From contig DAHVPC010000004.1 of NCBI GenBank assembly GCA_027318475.1, positions 1 through 39,461 on the forward strand: 39,461 bases of DNA, read 5' to 3'. Within the stretch, counting starts at the first letter, position 1. The number at the start of each line of letters is the position of its first letter. The notes under the pieces were generated by a model that searched no databases, was not told where the DNA came from, and saw only the letters and a list, made by a program, of their open reading frames with translations. Shown here one piece after another: positions 7,820 through 16,082 of the stretch. Origin of the DNA: Candidatus Cloacimonadota bacterium. GTDB taxonomy: Bacteria; Cloacimonadota; Cloacimonadia; Cloacimonadales; Cloacimonadaceae. Both the position numbers and the translations under genes were made by a program.

Positions 7820-9604
7820 TCAGTGATGTTTGTGGGTGGCTTCCCCGGTGATCTGTCCGTCGTTCACGGAACGCTTGAAGTAGTGCGTGTGCAGCAGTTG
7901 CAGCGCCAGAGGGGAGTTCGGGGCGCCCAGGAAGCGCTCGTAGATCCGCGTTACTTCGGGGTTGTGGTGGGACAGGCGTACTGGCAGGCTGCGGTCTTCC
8001 TCGTAGAGGGAGAGTCCGCGACGTGCACGTGACGCGATGTCGTTGCCGTAGGGCTGTCCGCCGCCACCGACGCAACCGCCGGGACAGGCCATGATCTCGA
8101 TGAAGTGCCAGGGTGATTCGCCTTTGGTGGCCAGGCCTTCGCGCACCCGGTCCATGACGTAGCGGGCGTTGGAAAGCCCATGCGCCACGGCTACGCGCAG
8201 ATCGCCGAAACCAGGCACGTTGAGGGTGGCTTCTTTGACGCCTTGCAGTCCGCGAACCGCCTTGATGTCCAGATCCGGAAGTTCGGTGTTGGTGACCAGG
8301 AAATAGGCCGAGCGGATCGCCGCTTCCATCACACCGCCTGTGGCGCCAAAGATGGTGCCGGCGCCGGTGTAGAAGCTCATGCCTTCATCCGCTTCCTCTT
8401 CCTTGATATTGGCGAAATCGACTCCGGCTTCCTTGATCATGCGGATCAATTCGCGGGTGGTGAGGACGTAGTCGGTATCTTGAAATCCGGAGTCGCGCAT
8501 TTCGGGGCGGCGGGCTTCGAATTTCTTGGCGGTGCAGGGCATGATGGCCACAGACACGATCTTGGCGGGATCGATCTTCTGTTCTTGGGCATAATATGTC
8601 TTGGACAGCACGCCAAACATGCTCATGGGCGATTTGGCGGTGGAAACGCAATCCGCGAGGTCGGGATAATAGGTTTCCATGAACTTTATCCAGCCCGGGG
8701 AACAGGAAGTGATGAGGGGTCGCTTTTCGCCGGCTTTGAGTTTAGTGACGCACTCCGTGCCTTCCTCGATGATGGTGAGGTCGGCGGTGAAGTTGGTGTC
8801 CATCACGCTGTCGAAACCGATCTTGCGCAAGGCCGCGTACATCTTCTTGGGAGTCACGGAGCCGAAGGGCATGCCGAATTCCTCACCGAGCGAAACGCGG
8901 ATGGAAGGCGCTTCCTGGACGATCACGTGTTTGTCCGGATCCAGGATCGCTTCCCAGACGCCATCGATGTCGTTGCGTTCGCGCAAAGCTCCCGTGGGGC
9001 AATAGACGGTGCACTGGCCGCAATTCACGCATGGGCTGTTGGCCATTCCGCGGCTGAAAGCGGTGTCCACATGGGAGTCGATACCACGATCGGTGACCGT
9101 GAGGGCATATACGGTCTGGACTTCGTTGCAGACGGTGATGCAGCGTCCGCAGGCGATGCATTTGTTCACGTCGCGGATGATGGAGAGCGAGCTATCATCG
9201 ATGGGATGCTTGTCCAGGATGTTGGGGAGGGCGTCCGGATCGATGTTCAGATTGTTGGCCAGGGTCTGCAGTTCGCATTTGTTGTTGGCTGCGCAAGTGG
9301 GGCAGGTGACGTCGTGGTTGGAAAGGATCATTTCCACCAAGGTCTTGCGGTAGGAACGCAGGTTTTTGGTATTGGTGGTGATCTTCATTCCTTCCATGAC
9401 TGGAGTGCAGCAGGCGCGTTTGGGAGCGGGATTTCCCGCAACCTCGACCACGCAGACGCCGCAATTGGCAGTGGGGGGCAGGTCCGGATGGTAACACAGC
9501 CTGGGAATGTAGATCCCGTGTTTGTCGGCGGCCTCGATGATGGTCATGCTGTCCGGCACTTCCAAGGCTTGGCCATCGATCCAGATATTTACGGTTTTAG
9601 CCAT
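7820..9604 (-). CDS. hndD: [FeFe] hydrogenase catalytic subunit (HydA/HndD type)
   Basis: Catalytic subunit of a soluble NAD(P)-linked, probably electron-bifurcating [FeFe] hydrogenase. The 594 residues contain an N-terminal [2Fe-2S] domain (C37, C48, C51, C65), a His-Cys3 [4Fe-4S] site (H97, C101, C104, C110), two [4Fe-4S] ferredoxin motifs (C149/152/155/159 and C192/195/198/202) and the H-cluster domain. H-cluster motifs are L1 TSCSPGW (299-305), L2 MPCTAKKFE (C357) and L3 EIMACPGGCVGG (C507, C511). The second position of the L1 cysteine pair is Ser302, where TSCCP is the commoner form. A short HSE region follows. It is the last gene of the operon, 18 bp after the flavoprotein gene, with a terminator behind it. 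Partners are expected to be the NuoF/NuoE-like proteins upstream. Confidence 0.95.
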   Translation of the reverse strand: MAKTVNIWIDGQALEVPDSMTIIEAADKHGIYIPRLCYHPDLPPTANCGVCVVEVAGNPAPKRACCTPVMEGMKITTNTKNLRSYRKTLVEMILSNHDVTCPTCAANNKCELQTLANNLNIDPDALPNILDKHPIDDSSLSIIRDVNKCIACGRCITVCNEVQTVYALTVTDRGIDSHVDTAFSRGMANSPCVNCGQCTVYCPTGALRERNDIDGVWEAILDPDKHVIVQEAPSIRVSLGEEFGMPFGSVTPKKMYAALRKIGFDSVMDTNFTADLTIIEEGTECVTKLKAGEKRPLITSCSPGWIKFMETYYPDLADCVSTAKSPMSMFGVLSKTYYAQEQKIDPAKIVSVAIMPCTAKKFEARRPEMRDSGFQDTDYVLTTRELIRMIKEAGVDFANIKEEEADEGMSFYTGAGTIFGATGGVMEAAIRSAYFLVTNTELPDLDIKAVRGLQGVKEATLNVPGFGDLRVAVAHGLSNARYVMDRVREGLATKGESPWHFIEIMACPGGCVGGGGQPYGNDIASRARRGLSLYEEDRSLPVRLSHHNPEVTRIYERFLGAPNSPLALQLLHTHYFKRSVNDGQITGEATHKHH

Positions 9605-9622
9605 TTCTAAGTCCTCTTTATC

Positions 9623-11185
9623 TTACTTTTTTGTTATCTCGATGAATTCGTCTTTGAAGTGGTCGACCGCGGAACGGACAGCCATGATCGGCGATTGGCC
9701 AAGGGCGCAGAAACTGGTGCTGAACATGGTTTGCGCGATGGAGACCATCAGGTCCACATCTTCCATTGTGCCATTGCCTTTCTTGATCTTGGTGATCAGG
9801 CGATAGAGCTGCTGGCAGCCGTTGCGGCAGGGCGCGCACTTACCGCAGGATTCGTGGCGGAAGAACTTCAGGATCGACCACAGCATGTCCACGACGCTCT
9901 GATGCTCGTTCAGCACCAGGATGGCGCCTGAACCGAGCACCGCGGCATATTCGTTCAAATGGGGGAAATCCATCTGGACGTCCAGCATCTTTTCGGGCAG
10001 GAAAACGCCCGCCGCGCCGCCAACCAAAGCGGCTTTGAAGCGGAAGCCCTTTTTCATGCCGCCGGCGTATTCGTTGATGATGGTGCGCAGGGTGGTGCCC
10101 ATGTCCACCTCGCAGAGGCCGGGATGCGCCACGTCGCCCAGGATCGTATAGACCTTGGTGCCGGGGCAGCCTTCGCTGCCGTAGCTGAGATATACGTCCG
10201 CGCCGTTCTTGATGATGAAGGGCACGTTGGCCAGGGTTTCCACATTGTTCACGACGGTGGGAGCCTGCCAGAGTCCTTTCACGCCAGGGAAGGGCGGTTT
10301 CCAGCGGGGATTGCCGCGGTTTCCTTCGAGGGATTCGATCAGGGCGGTTTCCTCGCCGCAGACGTAAGCGCCGGCGCCGATACGGATGTCGATATCCAGG
10401 TCGAAGCCGGATTCCAGGATGTTCTTGCCCAGGAGGCCGTATTCCTTGCATTGGGCGATGGCTTTTTGCAGGCGCTCGATGCAGAGTTTGTACTCGCCGC
10501 GGATGTAGATCCAGGCTTTGGTGGCGCCAACAGCCCGGGCGGCGATCATGATCCCTTCCAGCAGCTGGTGCGGGTCGCCTTCCATGATCAGGCGGTCTTT
10601 AAAGGTGCCGGGTTCGCCTTCGTCGGCGTTCACGACGATGTATTTCTGGGGGGCGTCGAGCGGAGCGGTGAAACTCCATTTGACGCCGGTGGGGAATCCG
10701 GCGCCGCCGCGTCCTTTCAAGCCGGACTTCTTGACTTCGGCGATGATGTCGGCGGGTTTCATTTGCAGGAGGGCCTTTTCCAGGGCCTCATAACCGCCGG
10801 CGCCGATGTATTCGTCGATGCTTTCGGGATCGATGATGCCGGAGTTGCGCAGAACGATGCGCTTATCGTAGTTGAATTTGGGGGTGAATTTCCCGGCGCT
10901 GTCGAGCTGGAGCCGGCTGAGCGGGCGTCCCTTGAGGAAGTGCTCTTCCACAAGTTCTGGCACATCCTCAACTTTCACATCCTGGTAATTCACGTTTTCG
11001 GGGAAGACCGAGAGGCAGACGCCGCGGCCGAAAAAGCCCAGGGGACCGGTCTCGAGGACGTTGATCTCTTCCTGGAGGTTTTGCTTGGCAAGCTCATTGC
11101 GCAAGGCCTTGATGAAATCCTGCACGCCTGCCTGGAGCGAGGTTTCGTTGATTCCTACCAACACATGGCTGCGAAAGAATTTCAT
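9623..11185 (-). CDS. NuoF-like NADH-binding flavoprotein, hydrogenase subunit (second copy)
   Basis: A 520-residue NuoF/HydB-type subunit that should bind FMN and NAD(P)H and pass electrons to HydA. The NADH/FMN motifs GRGGAGFPTG (about 157-166), NADEGEPGTFKDR and GAGAYVCGEETALIESLEG are intact, and ESCGKCAPC plus a later Cys form the [4Fe-4S] site. Two differences from the copy at 11650-13503 stand out. The N-terminal thioredoxin-like domain lacks all [2Fe-2S] ligand cysteines (it reads VGINETSLQAG and ETGPLGFFGRG), and there is no C-terminal 2x[4Fe-4S] ferredoxin domain. The ATG at 11185 overlaps the upstream stop as ATGA and has an AAGGGGG site. A longer frame to 11305 is unlikely because it would run through the NuoE-like gene. 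Confidence 0.9.
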   Translation of the reverse strand: MKFFRSHVLVGINETSLQAGVQDFIKALRNELAKQNLQEEINVLETGPLGFFGRGVCLSVFPENVNYQDVKVEDVPELVEEHFLKGRPLSRLQLDSAGKFTPKFNYDKRIVLRNSGIIDPESIDEYIGAGGYEALEKALLQMKPADIIAEVKKSGLKGRGGAGFPTGVKWSFTAPLDAPQKYIVVNADEGEPGTFKDRLIMEGDPHQLLEGIMIAARAVGATKAWIYIRGEYKLCIERLQKAIAQCKEYGLLGKNILESGFDLDIDIRIGAGAYVCGEETALIESLEGNRGNPRWKPPFPGVKGLWQAPTVVNNVETLANVPFIIKNGADVYLSYGSEGCPGTKVYTILGDVAHPGLCEVDMGTTLRTIINEYAGGMKKGFRFKAALVGGAAGVFLPEKMLDVQMDFPHLNEYAAVLGSGAILVLNEHQSVVDMLWSILKFFRHESCGKCAPCRNGCQQLYRLITKIKKGNGTMEDVDLMVSIAQTMFSTSFCALGQSPIMAVRSAVDHFKDEFIEITKK

Positions 11186-11640
11186 TGGTTCCCCCTTGCG
11201 ATCCTGGCGAGAATATCCTCTACCTTTTCTTCGGTGAGGTCGCCATAGACGTCGTTGTTGACCATCATCACGGGCGCGTTTCCGCAGACGCCGAGGCAGG
11301 CGCACAGTTCAAGGGTGAAGAGGCCGTCCTTGGTGGTTTCGCCTGTTTCCACACCCAGCTGGGTTTTCAGTTTCCGCAGGATGTTTTCGCTTCCCTTGAT
11401 GTAGCAGGGGGGCGATTCGCAGAGGCGGATGATGTTTTTGCCCCGGGGTTTAGTGCTGTACATGGTGTAGAATGTGAGCACGCCGAAGATATGGTTGGGC
11501 GGGACTTTCAGGTATTCCGACACCACCTGCACCGCTTCCTCGGAGATATAGTGCTGGGGATGGGTGTCCTGGATATCGTGCAGGATGTAGATCAGGTTGT
11601 CTTTCTCAGGAGCATATTTCTGGCAAATTTCTAGATACAT
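11182..11640 (-). CDS. NuoE-like [2Fe-2S] hydrogenase subunit (HydC/HndA type)
   Basis: A 152-residue thioredoxin-fold subunit of the 24-kDa NuoE family. It is expected to carry one [2Fe-2S] cluster ligated by the Cys pairs in CESPPC and CACLGVC. The N-terminal helical part and VLTFYTMYSTKPRGK are family hallmarks. AAGGAG precedes the ATG by a normal distance, nine bases after the end of the larger flavoprotein gene, and its stop overlaps the next start (ATGA), which suggests 1:1 coupling with the 520-residue flavoprotein. In bifurcating hydrogenases this subunit is the partner of HydB. Confidence 0.93.
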   Translation of the reverse strand: MYLEICQKYAPEKDNLIYILHDIQDTHPQHYISEEAVQVVSEYLKVPPNHIFGVLTFYTMYSTKPRGKNIIRLCESPPCYIKGSENILRKLKTQLGVETGETTKDGLFTLELCACLGVCGNAPVMMVNNDVYGDLTEEKVEDILARIARGNQ

Positions 11641-11649
11641 GGAATCTCC

Positions 11650-13503
11650 TTATTCCTCATGTTCGAGTTGCTTGAGTAATTCTTGTTTGTGCAGGACGAC
11701 GTCGGCGTGCATGCCGGGTATGCGATCGATCGCCTTGACCGGACAGACGTCCTGGCAGTTTCCGCACTTGACGCAGTCCAACTGGTGGATGGTGTATTTA
11801 TCCTCGCGTGAACCGTCAATGCAGGCCACGGGGCATTTGCGCGCGCAGAGCGAGCAGCCGATGCAGCGGGATTTGTCGATCATGAAGTGTAGCAGGTCCG
11901 GGCAAACCTTGGTGGGGCAGGCCTTGTCGCGGATATGGGCTTCATATTCGTCGCGGAAATAGCGGAGCGTGGAGAGCACAGGATTGGGCGCAGTTTGGCC
12001 CAATCCGCACAGCGACAGTTTGCCGATGGCTTCACCGAGGCGCTGCAGTTCATCGATGTCGCTATCCTGGCCATTACCGGAGGTGATCCGTTCCAGGATG
12101 TCGAACATCTGCTTGAGTCCGATACGGCAGGGCGAGCACTTGCCGCAGGATTCGTCCACGCAGAATTCCATGAAGAACTTGGCCACGTTGACCATGCACT
12201 TGCTGTCGTTCATCACGATCACACCGCCGGAACCCATCATGGCGCCGCGTTCCTTCAGGCTTTCGTAGTCCACGGGAGCGTCGAGATGCTCCTGGGTGAG
12301 GCAACCTCCGGAAGGGCCGCCCAGCTGGACCGCCTTGAATTTGTGGCCGCCGGTGATGCCGCCGCCAACGTCAAAGATCAGTTCGCGCAGGGTGATGCCC
12401 ATCGGCACTTCCACCAGCCCGGTGTTCTTTATGTCGCCGGTGAGGGCAAAGACCTTGGTGCCCTTGCTGGTTTTGGTGCCCATGGCGGAAAACCATTCCG
12501 CGCCCTTCAAAAAGATGGTGGGCAGATTGGCCAGGGTTTCCACGTTGTTGACCACGGTAGGCTGGCCCCAGAGACCGCTTTTGGCGGGGTAGGGCGGTTT
12601 GGGCGTGGGATTTCCGCGCTGGCCTTCGATGGAATGGATCAGCGCCATTTCCTCGCCGCAAACAAACGCGCCGGCACCGGTACGGACTTCCGCCGCGAAA
12701 GAAAAGTGGGAGCCGAAGACCTTGTCTCCCATCAGTCCAACTTCCTTGGCCTGGGCGATGGCGCCTTTGATGCGTTTGATCGCCAGCGGGTATTCGGCGC
12801 GGATGTAGAAGAACCCTTTGCTGGCGCCGATGGCATACGCAGCCAGCATCATCCCTTCCAGGATGCGATGGGGATCGCCTTCCAGCAGGGAACGGTCCAT
12901 GAACGCGCCGGGGTCGCCTTCGTCGCCGTTGCAGATGATGTACTTTTCGGCGGATTTCTCGTCGTGCACCATTTGCCATTTGATATGGGTGGGGAAGCCT
13001 CCGCCGCCACGTCCACGCAAACCGGATTTCTTTACCACATCGATGGTCTGCTGGGGCGTGAGTTGCGTGAGCGCCGTTCCCAAGGCTTCATAACCGCCCG
13101 TGGCAATGTATTCGTCCAGGCTTTCGGGATCGATGTAGCCGCAGTTGGCCAGCGCCACTTTCACCTGTTTCTGGTAAAAGGGAACTTCCTTCTGGGCGGC
13201 GATGACCTTCTCCTCGTCCTGCAGCATCAAGCGCTGGACGGGCCTTCCCTTGACGAAGTGTTCGGAGACGATCTCCTCCACATCATCGGGTTGGACGGCC
13301 TTATAGAAGATCCCTTCCGGATAGATCACCATCACGGGGCCGTAGTCGCAAGGGCCCATGCAGCCGGTTTCGATGATGTTGACCTCGGTGGCGATGCCTT
13401 TTTCCGCCAACACTGCGTGGAAGCGGTCTTTGATCTTCAAAGCGCCCGCCGAGATGCAGCCGGAGCCGCAACAGATCAGCAGGTCGATTCTTTTCAGAGA
13501 CAT
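11650..13503 (-). CDS. hndC: NuoF-like NADH-binding hydrogenase subunit (HydB/HndC type)
   Basis: A complete 617-residue HydB/HndC subunit. Order: an N-terminal thioredoxin-like [2Fe-2S] domain (C11/C12, C16, C48, C52); the NADH/FMN-binding core with GLRGRGGGGFPTH (about 158-170), GDEGDPGAFMDRS and GAGAFVCGEEMALIHS; the [4Fe-4S] motif ESCGKCSPC; and a C-terminal 2x[4Fe-4S] domain with CIGCSLCARKCP and CVKCGNCQDVCP. This is the full domain set of flavin-based bifurcating hydrogenases, so NAD(P)H oxidation coupled to ferredoxin and H2 production is likely. Its neighbours are the HndB-like protein upstream (14 bp) and the NuoE-like subunit downstream (9 bp). Confidence 0.94.
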   Translation of the reverse strand: MSLKRIDLLICCGSGCISAGALKIKDRFHAVLAEKGIATEVNIIETGCMGPCDYGPVMVIYPEGIFYKAVQPDDVEEIVSEHFVKGRPVQRLMLQDEEKVIAAQKEVPFYQKQVKVALANCGYIDPESLDEYIATGGYEALGTALTQLTPQQTIDVVKKSGLRGRGGGGFPTHIKWQMVHDEKSAEKYIICNGDEGDPGAFMDRSLLEGDPHRILEGMMLAAYAIGASKGFFYIRAEYPLAIKRIKGAIAQAKEVGLMGDKVFGSHFSFAAEVRTGAGAFVCGEEMALIHSIEGQRGNPTPKPPYPAKSGLWGQPTVVNNVETLANLPTIFLKGAEWFSAMGTKTSKGTKVFALTGDIKNTGLVEVPMGITLRELIFDVGGGITGGHKFKAVQLGGPSGGCLTQEHLDAPVDYESLKERGAMMGSGGVIVMNDSKCMVNVAKFFMEFCVDESCGKCSPCRIGLKQMFDILERITSGNGQDSDIDELQRLGEAIGKLSLCGLGQTAPNPVLSTLRYFRDEYEAHIRDKACPTKVCPDLLHFMIDKSRCIGCSLCARKCPVACIDGSREDKYTIHQLDCVKCGNCQDVCPVKAIDRIPGMHADVVLHKQELLKQLEHEE

Positions 13504-13517
13504 GTGAGGACCTCCAA

Positions 13518-13883
13518 TCAGTCGCCGGTTGCCACTACGTAATCGGAGACGATCCGGCCGTTCACGATGTGCTCGACCACCACCTTCTTCACTTTTTCCG
13601 GATTCATGTTGCCATAAGTGACTTTCGCCTTGCCCTCTTCAATGAGGTCCACCACGGGTTCCATCGAGGACAGCCCCTTTTCGCCGGTCTGGGTAACCAG
13701 AACATCGGTCAGGTTGCGGTTGGAGATTTCTTCCAGAAAGGTCTTCATGACTTCACGGGCGCCCATGGCGATACCGGATGTTCCCATCCCCACCACGATC
13801 TTGATGCGCACTTTGCCGCCACGAAGCTTCATGTCTTCCTGGGCTTTTTCACGGATTTTTTTCAGGTCTGCCAGAGTTTTCAT
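13518..13883 (-). CDS. HndB-like thioredoxin-fold protein lacking all cysteines
   Basis: 121 residues resembling the [2Fe-2S] thioredoxin-like HndB/ferredoxin subunit of NADP-reducing hydrogenases. It has an N-terminal helix, then VVGMGTSGIAMGAREVM, VLVTQTGEKGLS and a C-terminal EHIVNGRIV. In the family as I remember it these places read GTCGIA and TGCIGLC, supplying the cluster ligands. Here they are Ser, Glu and Ser, and the whole protein contains no Cys, so it should not bind the cluster. The fold and operon position are kept, pointing to a structural or regulatory role. Its ATG shares one base with the preceding stop (TGATG). Confidence 0.85.
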   Translation of the reverse strand: MKTLADLKKIREKAQEDMKLRGGKVRIKIVVGMGTSGIAMGAREVMKTFLEEISNRNLTDVLVTQTGEKGLSSMEPVVDLIEEGKAKVTYGNMNPEKVKKVVVEHIVNGRIVSDYVVATGD

Positions 13884-14452
13884 CAGACATCCTCCATGTT
13901 AGTATTTTGTATTCCTTCATATAAACTTTGGTCGATGTATTCGATCACATCGGGATAGGTGAGCGGGATATCGCCCAGTTCCTCTTTGATGGCGGCGGTT
14001 TCGAAGTGGAAGGATTGCTCCTTGCCACGCTCCCGGTATATGAGCATGATGCTGAAGTCCACTTCCGGATGTCCGATTATGGAGCCCAGCAGCGTGGCCT
14101 TGAGGTTGCCCAGAGGCATGCGGTCGATGTGGTCAAGATCGAAATCCACGGTCAGCACCGTCCCGAATCCGGGTTCGCTGGTCATGTGGAAACTGCCGTT
14201 GGTGAGTTCCGCGTTCTGCCGGAACAGCGGTATGCCCAGCCCGACCTTCTTTTCGCGCTCCGCCTTGCTGGTGTAAAAGGGATTCTGCGCCTGTAGCAAG
14301 GTATCGCTGTCCATGCCCTTGCCATCGTCTTCCACGATGATGCGCAGCTTGTTTTCCGCAGGGCTGAGGATCACGCGAACTTTGATCAGCGCGGCTTGGG
14401 CGCGAACGGAGTTCTCGATTATATCCAGCAGGTGCAGGGAAATATCTTGCAT
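13883..14452 (-). CDS. Histidine-kinase-like ATPase domain protein in the hydrogenase operon
   Basis: A 189-residue GHKL-type ATP-binding protein without sensor or dimerisation domains. The N box is IIENSVRAQA (Asn14), the G1 box VEDDGKGMD (about 41-48) and the G2 region GLGIPLFRQN (71-80). The C-terminal hundred residues do not resemble a known domain to me. Such stand-alone ATPases occur in hydrogenase operons of Thermotogae and Clostridia. The partner is unknown; regulation of another operon product by phosphorylation or binding is an inference. The gene is 7 bp after the NuoE-like gene and overlaps the HndB-like gene by one base. Confidence 0.85.
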   Translation of the reverse strand: MQDISLHLLDIIENSVRAQAALIKVRVILSPAENKLRIIVEDDGKGMDSDTLLQAQNPFYTSKAEREKKVGLGIPLFRQNAELTNGSFHMTSEPGFGTVLTVDFDLDHIDRMPLGNLKATLLGSIIGHPEVDFSIMLIYRERGKEQSFHFETAAIKEELGDIPLTYPDVIEYIDQSLYEGIQNTNMEDV

Positions 14453-14459
14453 GGCCTGG

Positions 14460-14945
14460 CTATAACTGGTAACGTTTCAGGATCTCGGACATCTTTTCGC
14501 GGGTCTCGACCCGGCCGAAAGTGTCTTCCCCGATCACGAACACCGGCGCCAGCGAACATGCGCCGACGCAGCGGACTGCGCTGAAAGTGAACCGTTTGTC
14601 CGCGGTAGTTTCGCCGACCTTGATGCCCAGCTCTTCCTCGATCATTTGGGCCAGCCGTGGCGCGCCTTTCACATAGCAGGCGGTGCCCAGGCACAGGTTG
14701 AGAGTGTATTTACCACGTGGCAGCATGGAAAAGAAGTTGTAAAACGTAACCACTCCATACACTTTACTGACGGGGATATCCATTTCCCGGGCAATGAATT
14801 CCTGCACTTCGAGGGGCAGGTAGCCAAAGATTTCCTGCGCGGTGCGCAGAATCTCGATGAGGGGATTGCGTTGTCCCCGGCTTTGGGCAATGACGGCTTT
14901 CAACTGATCGTACAGCAGATTGTCTTGCTGTGCTACGGGAGTCAT
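14460..14945 (-). CDS. NuoE-like [2Fe-2S] protein (first copy)
   Basis: A 161-residue protein of the NuoE/24-kDa family. The [2Fe-2S] ligands are in CLGTAC and CVGAC; VVTFYNFFSMLPRGKY is the family signature. The start chosen is the ATG at 14945, because AGGAGG lies four bases before it; a GTG at 14948 is too close to that site. It is the second NuoE-like gene in the operon, the other being at 11182-11640. This one stands before the ATPase, HndB-like and larger flavoprotein genes and may pair with the 617-residue flavoprotein. Confidence 0.92.
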   Translation of the reverse strand: MTPVAQQDNLLYDQLKAVIAQSRGQRNPLIEILRTAQEIFGYLPLEVQEFIAREMDIPVSKVYGVVTFYNFFSMLPRGKYTLNLCLGTACYVKGAPRLAQMIEEELGIKVGETTADKRFTFSAVRCVGACSLAPVFVIGEDTFGRVETREKMSEILKRYQL

Positions 14946-14967
14946 CACTCCTCCTGTTGTTTATATT

Positions 14968-15705
14968 TTATACTTGTATTTTACGGTCTTCCAGGCCCAG
15001 AGCAGCTTTGGCGAGTTCAGCCGCCGAAGGTTCACGCACCAGGATCCTGCTGGTTCCCGAGCCGACGTCGCTCAAATAATGGGCGTCCGAACAGCGCAGA
15101 AAGGCTTTCCCGTCGAGGTCCCCGTGCCGGATCAGCCAATTTGACAGGTTCAGGCGGGCAGTGATGCCAAAGAGGTCGAATTCCGGTTCCGGCGGGACAA
15201 ATCCCAGCTGGCTGATCAGGCTGTTCGCCTCGGCATCGACATGGGCTGGAACGCAATAGCCTCCAAACTCCCGAGCCTTGTCCACAACTGCGTTCAAGTC
15301 CCAGAGCGAGGAGTTTGCCAGCGCTCTTTGTTCCATTCCTTTGATGTTCTCATTTTCGTCAATGATAACTTGATCTCCGAAAAAAACGGGGTCGTTAGCC
15401 ACGGGTAACAGCGAGTCGTACAGTGCGTTACCGAAGTCCCGGGCAGAATCCGGAGAGTCAAAATACACCAGCAGATGGATCTCTTCGGATGTCTGAACTT
15501 CCAGGCCCCAGGTGAAATGCACCCCTTCCTTGCGCGCCACCGCTTCGTAAGCCGGGCAATTGGCAACGGAATTGTGGTCCGTGATTGCCATCCAGTCGAT
15601 GCCGCAGGCCTTGATCCGCGCGATCAGTTCGGCAGGCGACATTTCCAAGCCTCCGCAAGGCGAAAGCACGGAATGGATGTGCAGATCGGCGGTGAACCAG
15701 CGCAT
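14968..15705 (-). CDS. PHP-domain phosphoesterase
   Basis: A 245-residue PHP (polymerase and histidinol phosphatase) protein. The metal-binding motifs ADLHIHS (H9, H11), AITDHNS, a central GLEVQTSEEIHLL with His, VPAHVD and the C-terminal CSDAHYLSDVG are all present, so it is probably an active metal-dependent phosphoesterase. The substrate is not predictable. PHP proteins sit next to DRTGG proteins and sensory hydrogenases in several anaerobes, which suggests a role in the regulatory half of this operon. It begins 8 bp after the preceding DRTGG gene. Confidence 0.88.
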   Translation of the reverse strand: MRWFTADLHIHSVLSPCGGLEMSPAELIARIKACGIDWMAITDHNSVANCPAYEAVARKEGVHFTWGLEVQTSEEIHLLVYFDSPDSARDFGNALYDSLLPVANDPVFFGDQVIIDENENIKGMEQRALANSSLWDLNAVVDKAREFGGYCVPAHVDAEANSLISQLGFVPPEPEFDLFGITARLNLSNWLIRHGDLDGKAFLRCSDAHYLSDVGSGTSRILVREPSAAELAKAALGLEDRKIQV

Positions 15706-15713
15706 GCGTGGAA

Positions 15714-16055
15714 CTAGCGGTTCAACAAGGCGTAGAGGGTGCCCGCCAGGCTAAAGGTGTCCAGCTCGCTGGAGAGCAGGCAGATCCCTTCCACGGTGGC
15801 TTTCTCCACCACAGAGGGATCCGGCGTGTTGCCCTTGGCGAAGACGATAGCCGGGATTCCAGTGAGGGACGCCACGGCAATCGTGTTCAAGTGTTTCATG
15901 ATTGTGATCCAGGCCTGGCCTGCTTTCGCGGAGCCCATCACGTCGCTGAGCATGTCGCAGGCGTAGCCGCCGTCGATCACTATCTCCGCGGGATCCAGCT
16001 CCGGCGTGCAGTTCACGCCGCCGATCGCTTCCTGGTACTGTGAAAGTTTTAGCAT
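15714..16055 (-). CDS. DRTGG-domain protein (second copy)
   Basis: A 113-residue protein resembling the DRTGG domain known from CBS-DRTGG phosphotransacetylase-type and hydrogenase-linked proteins. It contains IDGGYACDMLSDVMGSAK, then ITIMKHLNTIAVASLTGIPAIVF and a C-terminal helix. The fold is thought to bind a ligand or to be regulatory; no catalytic residues are evident. It lies 27 bp after the sensory-type hydrogenase gene. A related protein is encoded at 17867-18214, so this module occurs twice, around the sensory hydrogenase. Confidence 0.75.
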   Translation of the reverse strand: MLKLSQYQEAIGGVNCTPELDPAEIVIDGGYACDMLSDVMGSAKAGQAWITIMKHLNTIAVASLTGIPAIVFAKGNTPDPSVVEKATVEGICLLSSELDTFSLAGTLYALLNR

Positions 16056-16082
16056 GATTTATCCCATCCAGTTTGATGCATG

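Noticed and set aside
8180-13542. Long open frames on the plus strand opposite the hydrogenase genes (8180-9610, 9959-11248, 11935-13542)
   Set aside because: They mirror strongly recognised genes on the minus strand, have no ribosome sites or recognisable products, and arise from the GC-rich codon pattern.
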